DNA of 24,056 nt from CAXBID01 sp049791475 (GTDB lineage: Bacteria; Bacteroidota; Bacteroidia; Flavobacteriales; Flavobacteriaceae): NCBI GenBank assembly GCA_049791475.1, contig JBAQZZ010000157.1:1-24056 (forward strand). The letters are read 5' to 3'. A program made the translations under genes and the position numbers. Below are positions 13,912 to 22,209 of the stretch, in pieces; the first letter of the stretch is position 1, and the number at the start of each line of letters is the position of its first letter. The notes beneath the pieces were generated by a model, which worked only from the letters and a program-made list of their open reading frames with translations, made no database searches and was not told the DNA's origin.

Positions 13912-14823
13912 AGAAGATATTTTATACATCAAACTATAGCTGGAACTACTTTTACAACACTTGGTGGTTTCGGGTTAACATCATTCACCAAACCAACAAA
14001 ATCAACAAAAATAACGATATTACACACCAACGATGTGCATAGTTATATTGATACTTTTGGACCAAATGAAGGTAGAAACGCCAATAAAGGAGGCGTAGCG
14101 CGAAGAGCTAGTTTAATTGAATCTTTAAGAAATGAAAACCCAAACACCCTTTTATTAGATGCTGGCGATTTTTTTGAAGGCACACCCTATTTTAACTATT
14201 ACGGAGGAGAATTAGAATTAAAATTAATGAGCAAGCTAAAGTACGATGCTGCCACCATAGGAAATCATGATTTTGCTAATGGTTTAGATGGTTTGTTAGC
14301 ACAATATCCGCATAAAGATTTTCCGTTTATAACTGCTAATTATGATTTTTCAAATACCATTTTAGATACGCATACAAAACCTTATCAAATCTTCAAAAAA
14401 GAGGGTGTGAAAATTGGTGTTTTTGGACTTGGAATTGAATTAAAAACTTTAGTACTTGAAAATTTATACAAAGAAACCAAATATTTAGACCCTATTGAAA
14501 TCACTCAAGATATAACCCGCACTTTAAAAGATGAGGAACAATGCGATTTAATTATATGTCTATCTCATTTAGGTTATTATTACAAAAACAATCCCGACAG
14601 AATTAGTGATTTAAATCTTGCTAAAAAAACAAAAAATATCGATTTAATTATCGGTGGCCACACACATACCTTTCTACCAAAGCCAACCATAGTTAAGAAT
14701 ATTGAAGGAAAAAATACACTTGTTAATCAAGTAGGATGTTATGGTATAAACCTTGGTAAAATAGATTTTTATTTTGATAGTGATAAAAATAAATCAGCTA
14801 ATGGTACTTCAATAATAGTTTAG
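13906..14823 (+). CDS. Metallophosphatase (N-terminal domain of a split 5'-nucleotidase)
   Basis: This 305-residue exported enzyme should hydrolyse nucleoside phosphates in the periplasm. The N-terminus, KRRYFIHQ followed by a mildly hydrophobic stretch, looks like a twin-arginine signal. Calcineurin-like metal ligands are complete: D43 and H45 (HTNDVH), D88 (AGDFFEG), N120-H121-D122 (GNHD), H221 (LSHLG), and H252 and H254 (GGHTH). The C-terminal substrate domain of normal 5'-nucleotidases is absent and is supplied by the preceding lipoprotein gene, so the two products probably act together. Its leader is a near copy of the one in front of bamD. The 71 bp after the stop include a T run but no good hairpin. 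Confidence 0.9.
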   Translation: MKRRYFIHQTIAGTTFTTLGGFGLTSFTKPTKSTKITILHTNDVHSYIDTFGPNEGRNANKGGVARRASLIESLRNENPNTLLLDAGDFFEGTPYFNYYGGELELKLMSKLKYDAATIGNHDFANGLDGLLAQYPHKDFPFITANYDFSNTILDTHTKPYQIFKKEGVKIGVFGLGIELKTLVLENLYKETKYLDPIEITQDITRTLKDEEQCDLIICLSHLGYYYKNNPDRISDLNLAKKTKNIDLIIGGHTHTFLPKPTIVKNIEGKNTLVNQVGCYGINLGKIDFYFDSDKNKSANGTSIIV

Positions 14824-14894
14824 TTTTTTTTGATAGTTATTTAAAATTTAAACGTCAATAAGGAAAATATAACAAATTAACTAAACCAAAAATT

Positions 14895-15275
14895 ATGAAA
14901 AAGTACTTCCCTCTACTTTTAAGAATAATTGTTGCTATTATTCTCATTCAAACGCTTCGTTTTAAATTTACCGCCCATCCGGATAGTGTTTATATTTTTG
15001 AAACTGTAGGCTTAGAACCTTATGGAAGAATTGGTATTGGTGTTTTAGAACTTATTGCAGGCATACTGTTACTCATCCCAAAAACGGTTTGGGCTGGAGC
15101 TATGCTTACTTTAGGTGTAATAGGTGGTGCCATTTTTATGCACTTAACAAAATTAGGTGTTGAAATAAATAATGATGGTGGTGTTTTATTTACAACAGCT
15201 ATTTTAACTTTTGTGCTTTCTGCTTGTATCCTATTTTTGTACAGAAAAGATATTCCATTTATTAATAAAAGATAG
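14895..15275 (+). CDS. Small DoxX-like integral membrane protein
   Basis: This 126-residue protein has four predicted membrane helices (about residues 5-20, 45-62, 66-84 and 97-115). Features consistent with DoxX-like proteins are an early LRFKFTAHPDSV loop, GIGVLELIAGILLLIP in the second helix, and a helix 3 rich in glycine and alanine followed by HLTKLGVE. DoxX-like proteins are a broad family, mostly without known function. It lies 71 bp after the metallophosphatase in the same direction. It converges with the next gene, only 4 bp between stop codons, leaving no room for a terminator. Confidence 0.75.
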   Translation: MKKYFPLLLRIIVAIILIQTLRFKFTAHPDSVYIFETVGLEPYGRIGIGVLELIAGILLLIPKTVWAGAMLTLGVIGGAIFMHLTKLGVEINNDGGVLFTTAILTFVLSACILFLYRKDIPFINKR

Positions 15276-15279
15276 ATAT

Positions 15280-16017
15280 CTATTCTACTGCCATATAATT
15301 TTCTTCTTCTCTTGATTTATTTAACAATTTAGATTGTTCAAATAAAAATAAGAAAGCCACAAGAGATAACGAGGTTGCTATAATACTTAATACACTTCTT
15401 TGTGCAATGTATATAAATGCAATGTCTATAACTTCAGAAAAAACAAGGCATAATACGCCTAAAAATAGATACAACGCCTTTTTATTATCTCTGTAGAAGT
15501 AGTTTAACAATGCTACTGTTAATAATAAAAGAGTAACAATGTTGTAAATTAGCTCGAAATAATAACCCATACTTAGCAGTACATTTGGTTTAACAATAAC
15601 CTGTAAAACATATATTAAGTAAATATTAAGCACAGTTAAAACCAACAAATGTATTTTATGATTTTTGATAATATGAAAAAAGCAAACCGATTTTATAATT
15701 TTAAAAAATAAAAATAAATAGGCTATTATAAATATTGAGTTACCTACGTAATAATCCATGTTTTTAACCATAAAAGTATCTTCTACAGGTAAAAAGTCTA
15801 TTAATAAAAAGAATAAATCACCAATAGTATAGAATACTAGAAATAATAAAAAGTATGTATTTTTCTTCTTAACAAATAACAAATAAATTAATGTTATTGC
15901 AGGTATAATTAATGAATCAAAGTAAAATGAGAGATCATATTTTCCGCTAAATTCGAAAACAACGAATAAAACGTAAAGTATTAAAACAAAACTTACCAAG
16001 ACTTTCGACTTGTACAT
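15280..16017 (-). CDS. Multi-pass membrane protein, possibly YhhN/lysoplasmalogenase-like
   Basis: This 245-residue protein consists almost entirely of hydrophobic helices, about eight, with a short charged C-terminal tail (KLLNKSREEENYMAVE). FYTIGDLFFLLIDFLP and GVLCLVFSEVIDIAFIYI resemble the GD-containing and SD-containing helices of YhhN family proteins, some of which hydrolyse lysoplasmalogens. The second motif has SE instead of SD, and similarity is only by eye, so the family call is tentative. It lies downstream of no close neighbour on its strand. A perfect TAnnTTTG element is 23 bp upstream. Confidence 0.6.
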   Translation of the reverse strand: MYKSKVLVSFVLILYVLFVVFEFSGKYDLSFYFDSLIIPAITLIYLLFVKKKNTYFLLFLVFYTIGDLFFLLIDFLPVEDTFMVKNMDYYVGNSIFIIAYLFLFFKIIKSVCFFHIIKNHKIHLLVLTVLNIYLIYVLQVIVKPNVLLSMGYYFELIYNIVTLLLLTVALLNYFYRDNKKALYLFLGVLCLVFSEVIDIAFIYIAQRSVLSIIATSLSLVAFLFLFEQSKLLNKSREEENYMAVE

Positions 16018-16040
16018 AATTGTATATTATTGTTCAGATA

Positions 16041-16048
16041 CAAATATA
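16041..16048 (-). promoter_or_regulatory. Candidate -7 element for the 15280-16017 membrane protein
   Basis: The minus strand reads TATATTTG, a perfect TAnnTTTG, 23 bp before the ATG. It lies in the 86-bp gap after the ligA stop. No clear -33 TTG was found. Confidence 0.35.
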
Positions 16049-16103
16049 TACTAATTTTGTTATTTATCGTTAAAATATACATTTAATCGATGATTTACAT
16101 CAT

Positions 16104-18101
16104 TTATTGTATTTTTTGTAAGAATTGATACTCATTAATAATTAATATTTCCAATTTTTTTGCCTTTTCCTTCTTACTCGGCCCCATATTATCGCCAGCA
16201 ATTATATAACTTGTTTTTGAAGAAATAGAACTACTTACCTTGCCGCCATTATCTTCGATTAGTTTTTTAAGTTCGTTTCTAGAAATACTTTCAAAAACTC
16301 CAGTAACTACAATAATATCTCCTTTTAACTTATCGGTTTGCCCAATAAGTTCTTCTGCCGACATTTCTAATTGAACCCCAAAAGCCTTTAAACGATTTAT
16401 AATTAATATGTTTTCTTCGGAAGAAAAAAAAGCCAAAACACTTTCGGCAATTCTAACTCCAATTTCATCTACATTTACTAATTGGTCTTGAGAAGCTTGC
16501 GCTATAGCCTCTATACTTTTGTAATGTTTTGCTAATTTTTTTGCAACAGTTTCTCCAACATAGCGAATTCCTAAAGCAAATAAAACACGCTCAAAAGGAA
16601 TGTTTTTAGATTGCTCAATACCATTAATTAAGTTTTCAGCACTTTTTTCTGCCATACGTTCTAATGGAATAACCTGTTCTTTGGTTAATTCATATAAATC
16701 TGAATAATTATTAATGAGCCCTTCATTTACTAAAAGTGCCACAGTTTCGCCTCCTAAACCATCAATATCCATGGCTTTTCTAGAAATAAAATGCTGAATA
16801 CGTCCAATAATTTGAGGATTACAACCATTATAATTCGGGCAATAATGTTGTGCTTCACCTTCCTGTCTTATCAATTCTGTTTCACATTCAGGACAATGTG
16901 TAATATATTCAGTAGGTTTAGAATTTACAGGACGTTTACTTAAATCAACTCCCAATATTTTTGGAATAATTTCTCCGCCTTTTTCTACATATACTTCATC
17001 ACCAACCCGAATATCTAGCTTTTCAATTTGATCTGCATTATGTAAAGAAGCTCGTTTTACAGTAGTTCCTGCTAACTCAACCGGCTCTAAATTTGCAACA
17101 GGTGTAATGGCTCCAGTACGACCAACTTGATAAGTAATGGTGTTTAATCGTGTTGAAACCTGTTCTGCTTTAAATTTATAAGCCATTGCCCAACGTGGCG
17201 CTTTGGCTGTATAACCAAGTTCTTCTTGCTGTTGTAAATTATTTACTTTAATAACAACACCATCTGTTTCGTAAGGTAAATTATGACGCTCAACATTCCA
17301 ATAATCAACAAATTGTAAAACTTCATCAATAGAATTTACAAGTTTAGCCACGTTTGGTACTTTAAAACCCCAAGATCTTGCCTTTTCTAAACTTTCAAAT
17401 TGGGTGGTAACTCCTAAATTAGCACCTGTTAAATTATATAACAAACATTCTAGCGGGCGTTTTGCTACTTCAGCGCTATCTTGTAATTTTAAACTCCCCG
17501 AAGCTGTATTTCTGGGGTTTCTGTATGGCTCCTCTCCTATTTCAATACGCTCTTCGTTCATTTTATTGAAGCCTTCAAAAGGCAATACAATTTCGCCTCG
17601 AATATCAAATTTTGGTGGATAATCTCCTTTTAACTGTAATGGCACCGATTTAATGGTTTTAATATTAGCCGTTACATTATCCCCTTGAAATCCATCACCA
17701 CGGGTAACCGCTTTAATCAATTTGCCAGCTTCGTAAGTTAAACTAATAGACGCCCCATCATATTTTAACTCACAGGTATATTGAATATGTCCATCAACTA
17801 ATTTTTTAATCCGCGTTTCCCAATCTTGCAAATCTTCTTTTGAATATGAATTATCTAAAGAATACATGCGATGCTCGTGCGGAATGGTTTCAAAATTCTT
17901 TGTTACCGCTCCGCCTACGCGTTGTGTTGGTGAGTTGGCATCAAAAAACTCTGGATGTTTAGCTTCAAGCTGTTGAAGCGCTTTTAATTTTATATCGAAA
18001 TCGAAGTCTGAAATCGTCGCATGATCTAAAACATAATAGTTGTAGTTGTGCTGGCGTAATTCTTGACGTAATTCATTTATTTGTTGTTCCGTATTTATCA
18101 T
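16104..18101 (-). CDS. ligA: NAD+-dependent DNA ligase
   Basis: The product seals nicks in duplex DNA during replication and repair using NAD+. The 665-residue length is full. Domains in order are an N-terminal Ia/adenylation domain with the AMP-accepting lysine K113 (ELKYDGAS), an OB fold (about 320-395), and a Cys4 zinc finger with C403, C406, C421 and C427. Helix-hairpin-helix repeats follow (about 435-580), then a C-terminal BRCT domain (about 590-665). GRTGAITPVANLEPV is also typical. Its ATG overlaps the prmC stop by 4 bp, so it is translated downstream of prmC. Confidence 0.97.
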   Translation of the reverse strand: MINTEQQINELRQELRQHNYNYYVLDHATISDFDFDIKLKALQQLEAKHPEFFDANSPTQRVGGAVTKNFETIPHEHRMYSLDNSYSKEDLQDWETRIKKLVDGHIQYTCELKYDGASISLTYEAGKLIKAVTRGDGFQGDNVTANIKTIKSVPLQLKGDYPPKFDIRGEIVLPFEGFNKMNEERIEIGEEPYRNPRNTASGSLKLQDSAEVAKRPLECLLYNLTGANLGVTTQFESLEKARSWGFKVPNVAKLVNSIDEVLQFVDYWNVERHNLPYETDGVVIKVNNLQQQEELGYTAKAPRWAMAYKFKAEQVSTRLNTITYQVGRTGAITPVANLEPVELAGTTVKRASLHNADQIEKLDIRVGDEVYVEKGGEIIPKILGVDLSKRPVNSKPTEYITHCPECETELIRQEGEAQHYCPNYNGCNPQIIGRIQHFISRKAMDIDGLGGETVALLVNEGLINNYSDLYELTKEQVIPLERMAEKSAENLINGIEQSKNIPFERVLFALGIRYVGETVAKKLAKHYKSIEAIAQASQDQLVNVDEIGVRIAESVLAFFSSEENILIINRLKAFGVQLEMSAEELIGQTDKLKGDIIVVTGVFESISRNELKKLIEDNGGKVSSSISSKTSYIIAGDNMGPSKKEKAKKLEILIINEYQFLQKIQ

Positions 18102-18949
18102 TCTTTTAAACTCGCTTTTATCATTCTGTCTTTTCTAAATATATCTTGTTTCAATTCAATATTCTCAAAATTATTTTTTAACAGCAATTGAATCATATCG
18201 TTTCCTAAATACTCGTTTATTTCAAAAAACAAGTGTCCGTTTTCATTTAAATTATGAATCGCAAACTGCGTTATGGCTTCATAAAACAATAAAGGATTTT
18301 CATCATATACAAATAAAGCCAAATGAGGTTCGTTATCTAAAACATTAGGCTTCATCAGCTGCTTTTCTTGTTCTGTTATGTAGGGCGGATTGGATACTAT
18401 AATATCAAATTTTAAGTCGAATTTAGGATCCATATTTAAAATATCTGCTTCAATAAATTTAATTTCAATAGTATTCAAATCGGCATTTTGTTTAGCAACT
18501 TCTATGGCTTGTTTACTCACATCTAATGCATAAACTTTAGCGTTTGGTAAGTTTTTAGCTAATGAAATAGCAATACAACCCGTTCCTGTTCCAATATCTA
18601 AAATTCTGAATTCTGAATTATGAGTTTTAAACTCTTTAATAACCCAATCAACCAATTCTTCAGTTTCTGGCCTCGGAATTAAAGTATCGGTGTTTACCTT
18701 AAAAGATAAACTGTAAAACTCTGTTTCTCCTATTATATACTGTATTGGTTTTTGATGTTTGAGTGCATCTAAGGCTTCAAAAATAACATCAGTTTTTAAA
18801 ACTTCTAAATCAGAATTCATAGCTAATTGAATTCTGGAAATACTAAAGTAGAAATCAATAAGTATATAAAAAAAACTATCAACTTCCTCAGAAACATACA
18901 TAGAATCTAATACTTCATGGAATTTATTTTGAATAGCTTTTAACTTCAA
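18098..18949 (-). CDS. prmC: Peptide chain release factor N5-glutamine methyltransferase
   Basis: The product methylates the GGQ glutamine of release factors RF1 and RF2, using S-adenosylmethionine. An N-terminal helical domain precedes a Rossmann methyltransferase domain with DIGTGTGC (118-125) and the catalytic NPPY (187-190). I chose the TTG at 18949, which gives 283 residues beginning MKLKAIQNKFHEVL. This matches how the family usually begins, follows an A-rich leader, and lies 35 bp after the stop of the GNAT gene. An in-frame ATG at 19006 would add 19 residues unlike the family and would overlap the GNAT gene by 22 bp. ligA overlaps downstream by 4 bp. Confidence 0.93.
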   Translation of the reverse strand: MKLKAIQNKFHEVLDSMYVSEEVDSFFYILIDFYFSISRIQLAMNSDLEVLKTDVIFEALDALKHQKPIQYIIGETEFYSLSFKVNTDTLIPRPETEELVDWVIKEFKTHNSEFRILDIGTGTGCIAISLAKNLPNAKVYALDVSKQAIEVAKQNADLNTIEIKFIEADILNMDPKFDLKFDIIVSNPPYITEQEKQLMKPNVLDNEPHLALFVYDENPLLFYEAITQFAIHNLNENGHLFFEINEYLGNDMIQLLLKNNFENIELKQDIFRKDRMIKASLKE

Positions 18950-18984
18950 TTTTATTGTTTTTTCTGTGAAATGTATCCTGTAAA

Positions 18985-19476
18985 CTATAAATCTTTCATC
19001 ATCCAAACACTACAAGAATGATGACCCGTATTACCCAAAGCGCCTTCTAAATGTTTAAAACCAAAACTTTCATATATATGTATCGCTGCTTTAAGCTGTG
19101 GTGCCGATTCTAAATAACACTGTTTGTAACCCAAAGCTTGCGCTGATTTCATACACTTTTCAAACAATAATTTCCCAAAGCCTTTTCCTCTTACTTTTGG
19201 TGAAAAATACATTTTTTGAATTTCACAAACATCCCTTTCAAAGTCTTTTAAAGGCTTAACACCTCCGCCACCTAATATTTCGCCATTTTTATCTATTACA
19301 AAATAAATATCATTTGAGTTTTGGTAAGATTCGCACATTCTGGGTGTTTCAGCATCAGCATAAGCAGTGCCTTCTAAAGGAATTTTAAACTCATGAAAAC
19401 ACGCTCTTATAACTTGCTCTAATTGAGCATTATCTTGAGGTTCAATTTCTCGAATAACTATAGTATCTTTACTCAC
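18985..19476 (-). CDS. GNAT family N-acetyltransferase
   Basis: This small cytoplasmic acetyltransferase has the GNAT fold. It shows IREIEPQDNAQLEQVIR at the N-terminus, the acetyl-CoA-binding loop VRGKGFGKLL (Q/RxxGxG/A type) and AIHIYESFGFKHLEG near the end. The acceptor is unknown. I chose the GTG at 19476 (163 residues, beginning MSKDTIVIREI), because an ATG at 19512 adds an unrelated stretch of 12 residues and would leave only 16 bp to the divergent gene. The GTG start leaves 52 bp for two promoters. A near-match -7 element, TCGATTTG, lies at 19510-19517 on this strand. prmC and ligA follow, probably as one transcript. Confidence 0.87.
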   Translation of the reverse strand: MSKDTIVIREIEPQDNAQLEQVIRACFHEFKIPLEGTAYADAETPRMCESYQNSNDIYFVIDKNGEILGGGGVKPLKDFERDVCEIQKMYFSPKVRGKGFGKLLFEKCMKSAQALGYKQCYLESAPQLKAAIHIYESFGFKHLEGALGNTGHHSCSVWMMKDL

Positions 19477-19528
19477 ATTAATTGCTGTTTTAAAGTAGTG
19501 AAGATACATCAAATCGAAAAAATCTTAA

Positions 19529-19984
19529 ATGAAAAAACTCATAATCTTATCAACAATCTGTATCGCTTTGATGAGTTGCTCTGTAAATGAAAAACCTCAA
19601 TTTATTGGATTAGAAAATATTAAGGTTCTAGAATCTGATTCTAAATATGTAACATTTACTGCTGATGCTCTATTTTTAAATCCAAATGATATTGGTGGCG
19701 AATTACAAACCGACGACATAAAAGTGTTTGTAAATGATAATGAATTGGCATCTGTTTCCACAGAAAGTTTTAAAGTACCAGCAAAAAAAGAGTTCTCAAT
19801 TCCACTAAAAACAAATATTCCAACAGATAGTTTATTTAGTAATAAAAGTATTGGTAGCCTAATTGGTAGCTTATTCAGTAAAAAAGTTAAAGTGCAATAC
19901 AAAGGTGATATAAAATATAAAGTTTTAGGCTTTTCATATACTTACAATATAGATAAAACCGAAGATGTGAAAATTAAATTCTAG
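19529..19984 (+). CDS. LEA type 2-like lipoprotein
   Basis: This 151-residue lipoprotein has a hydrophobic signal and LMSC, with lipidation at C17. The mature part is a single beta-rich domain with the pattern of LEA14/WHy-type proteins: FTADALFLNPNDIGGEL, then VFVNDNELASVSTESFKVPAKKEFSIPLKTNIP, ending in VQYKGDIKYKVLGFSYTYNID. Such proteins occur in many Bacteroidota, and their function in bacteria is unclear. It starts 52 bp from the divergent GNAT start. ribD follows 2 bp after its stop, so it is the first gene of a tight series. Confidence 0.8.
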   Translation: MKKLIILSTICIALMSCSVNEKPQFIGLENIKVLESDSKYVTFTADALFLNPNDIGGELQTDDIKVFVNDNELASVSTESFKVPAKKEFSIPLKTNIPTDSLFSNKSIGSLIGSLFSKKVKVQYKGDIKYKVLGFSYTYNIDKTEDVKIKF

Positions 19985-19986
19985 TT

Positions 19987-20991
19987 TTGAACCCACACGA
20001 GATTTACATAAAACGGTGCTTACAAATTGCTGAAAATGGCTTAGGAGTTACAAGACCAAACCCCATGGTTGGCAGTGTTATTGTTTATAATAATAAAATT
20101 ATAGGAGAAGGTTTTACAAGTGAATATGGCGAAAATCATGCCGAAGTTAACGCCATAAAATCAGTTAAAAACAAAGGTTTATTAAAGCAAGCGACGCTTT
20201 ACGTGACTTTAGAACCATGTTCTCATTTCGGAAAAACACCACCTTGTAGCAATCTTATTATTAAACACCAAATCCCTAAAGTTGTTATAGGCTGTATTGA
20301 TGATAATGAAAAAGTTGCTGGAAAAGGTATTACAAAACTAAAAGAAGCTGGAATCCATGTTATTGTTGGTGTTTTGGAAGATGATTGTAAAAACCATCAT
20401 AAACGATTTTTTACGTTTTATAATAAAAAGCGTCCTTATATTATATTAAAATGGGCAGAATCTCTTGATGGTTTTATTGCTCCGAAAACTAAAAATGAAC
20501 AAAAGCCCGTTTGGATTACTAATATATTTTCGAGACAGGTAGTTCATAAATGGCGTGCAGAAGAACAAGCCATTTTAGTTGGCACAAATACCATGTTACA
20601 AGATAATCCTTCATTAACAGTTAGAAATTGGACTGGTAAAAACCCAACTCGAGTAGTTATTGATAAAGATTCTAAACTTTCAAATAACTACAACGTGTTT
20701 GATAACAATTCAGAAACAATTGTTATTAATAAAACGGACTACGATTTCTCTAAACCTTTAGCAAAACAAATTTGTAATACATTGTTCGAAAAAAATATCA
20801 CATCTATAATTATAGAAGGTGGCTCAAAAACACTTCAAACTTTTATTGATGAAAATTTATGGGATGAAGCTAGAATTTTTATTGGGCAAAATTTATTTAA
20901 AGATGGTATCAAAGCACCTATGTTTACTGGTAAATTAATTTCAGAAGAAAAAATACTTACCGATACTCTAAAAATTTATAAGAATGATTAA
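19987..20991 (+). CDS. ribD: Bifunctional riboflavin biosynthesis deaminase/reductase
   Basis: The product carries out two steps of riboflavin synthesis: deamination of the pyrimidine derived from GTP, then NADPH-dependent reduction of its ribose. The length is 334 residues. The N-terminal deaminase domain has the zinc site H51-A52-E53 with C78 and C87 (LEPCSHFGKTPPC). The C-terminal reductase domain starts near IILKWAESLDGFIA. The start is TTG, 2 bp after the lipoprotein stop; the protein from there (NPHEIYIKRCLQIAENGLG) matches the usual family start, with no ATG alternative. It overlaps the HAD gene by 8 bp. No FMN riboswitch is visible upstream. Confidence 0.95.
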   Translation: MNPHEIYIKRCLQIAENGLGVTRPNPMVGSVIVYNNKIIGEGFTSEYGENHAEVNAIKSVKNKGLLKQATLYVTLEPCSHFGKTPPCSNLIIKHQIPKVVIGCIDDNEKVAGKGITKLKEAGIHVIVGVLEDDCKNHHKRFFTFYNKKRPYIILKWAESLDGFIAPKTKNEQKPVWITNIFSRQVVHKWRAEEQAILVGTNTMLQDNPSLTVRNWTGKNPTRVVIDKDSKLSNNYNVFDNNSETIVINKTDYDFSKPLAKQICNTLFEKNITSIIIEGGSKTLQTFIDENLWDEARIFIGQNLFKDGIKAPMFTGKLISEEKILTDTLKIYKND

Positions 20992-21595
20992 AACCCTAAT
21001 TTTTGATTTTGGAAACGTTTTTATTAATCTTGATATAGAAAATGCTCTAAAAAAAACATTTGAAACCCTTAACATCACAGAGTTTTCTGAAGAAATAATT
21101 GCTTTTAATAGTTTTTATGAGCAAGGTTTAATTTCAACTGATGAATTCTTAGAATTTTATTCTGAAAATTTTCCTAAATTATCGAAAGACGAACTCATCT
21201 ACATTTGGAATCTTATACTGAAGGATTTTCCAAAGTATCGATTAGATTTTATAAAAGAACTAAAAGCATCTTCAAAATTTAAGCTTATTTTATTGAGTAA
21301 TACCAACGAACTTCACATCAATTGGATTAAAGAGAACGTCTCATTTTTTGAAGATTTTAAAAACTGTTTTGATGCCTTTTATTTGTCACAAGAAATAAAT
21401 TTAAGAAAACCAAATAATGACATTTTTGAATTTCTTCTTAAAGAAAATACTCTAAAAGCAAACGAATGTCTTTTTATTGATGATAATAAAGATAATATTG
21501 AAACTGCTAATAATTTAAACTTCAAAACTTGGCATATTAATCCAGAAACAGAAGATATAATAACCTTATTTGAAACAAAAAATAATTTATTCTAA
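20984..21595 (+). CDS. HAD superfamily hydrolase, YihX-like
   Basis: This 203-residue cytoplasmic HAD hydrolase has motif I DFGNV with nucleophile D8 and asparagine at position 11, where most phosphatases have aspartate. I recall the same DxGNV form in YihX-type sugar phosphatases. Motif II is S105 (LLSNTNE), motif III K142 (LRKP) and motif IV D166-D167 (FIDDNKDN). The substrate is unknown. Next to ribD, it could be a phosphatase for the riboflavin pathway intermediate, which needs a HAD-type dephosphorylation between RibD and the lumazine step. That is inference from the 8-bp overlap only. Confidence 0.88.
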   Translation: MIKTLIFDFGNVFINLDIENALKKTFETLNITEFSEEIIAFNSFYEQGLISTDEFLEFYSENFPKLSKDELIYIWNLILKDFPKYRLDFIKELKASSKFKLILLSNTNELHINWIKENVSFFEDFKNCFDAFYLSQEINLRKPNNDIFEFLLKENTLKANECLFIDDNKDNIETANNLNFKTWHINPETEDIITLFETKNNLF

Positions 21596-21600
21596 ACCTT

Positions 21601-22209
21601 TTGACTGAGAAAGACACTTATAAAACCATTACAAAACCAACTAAACCTGTACTGTTTAAAGATAAAAACAGTAAGTTTTTTGGTTATACTTTTCCAGTTT
21701 TAAATGAAGATGATGTTAAATTAAATTTAGAGCAACTTAAAAAAGAACACCATACAGCGCGCCATTGGTGTTATGCTTATCAATTTGGAACTGAAACTAT
21801 AAGTTATCGTGCAAATGATGATGGCGAACCCAATAATAGCGCAGGAATGCCAATTTACGGACAAATACAATCTTTTGAAGTTACTAATATTTTAGTGGTT
21901 GTAGTACGTTATTTTGGCGGCGTAAAATTAGGCGTTGGTGGTTTAATAAATGCCTACAAAACCACCGCTCAATTAGCTTTAGAGAATTCTAAAATTGTAC
22001 AAAAAACAATCAATGTAGCTTATCTTATTTCATTTGATTACAAAAACATGAATACCGTAATGCGAATTATAAAGGAACGAAACCTGAATATTACGCATCA
22101 AAAATTAGAAATGGATTGCCAAATAACCATATCTGTAAGAAAAAATGAAGCAAAAACTGTTTTTGAAGCTTTCAATCACCTGTTTGAAATTAATATAGAA
22201 ACATTATAA
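21601..22209 (+). CDS. yigZ: YigZ/IMPACT family protein
   Basis: This 202-residue protein has the N-terminal IMPACT domain signatures HHTARHWCYAYQFG, NDDGEPNNSAGMP and VVVVRYFGGVKLGVGGLINAYK, and a C-terminal ferredoxin-like DUF1949-type domain. Its bacterial role is unclear; it has been connected to translation regulation by homology with eukaryotic IMPACT. The start is TTG at 21601, 5 bp after the HAD stop. The protein begins MTEKDTYKTITKPTKP and the family core begins soon after, so no later start fits. It converges with the thioesterase; the two stop codons overlap the other gene (6 bp shared). Confidence 0.9.
   Translation: MTEKDTYKTITKPTKPVLFKDKNSKFFGYTFPVLNEDDVKLNLEQLKKEHHTARHWCYAYQFGTETISYRANDDGEPNNSAGMPIYGQIQSFEVTNILVVVVRYFGGVKLGVGGLINAYKTTAQLALENSKIVQKTINVAYLISFDYKNMNTVMRIIKERNLNITHQKLEMDCQITISVRKNEAKTVFEAFNHLFEINIETL

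Noticed and set aside
15272..15283. Perfect 12-bp palindrome ATAGATATCTAT across the two convergent stop codons
   Set aside because: Short, AT-rich, and made largely of the two TAG stops facing each other; no loop or T tract to act as a terminator.
18950..19006. ATG start for prmC at 19006
   Set aside because: The extra 19 residues overlap the GNAT gene and do not resemble PrmC N-termini; the TTG at 18949 fits the family better.
19900..19990. FMN riboswitch upstream of ribD
   Set aside because: ribD starts 2 bp after the preceding gene, leaving no leader; nothing resembling the conserved RFN segments is visible.
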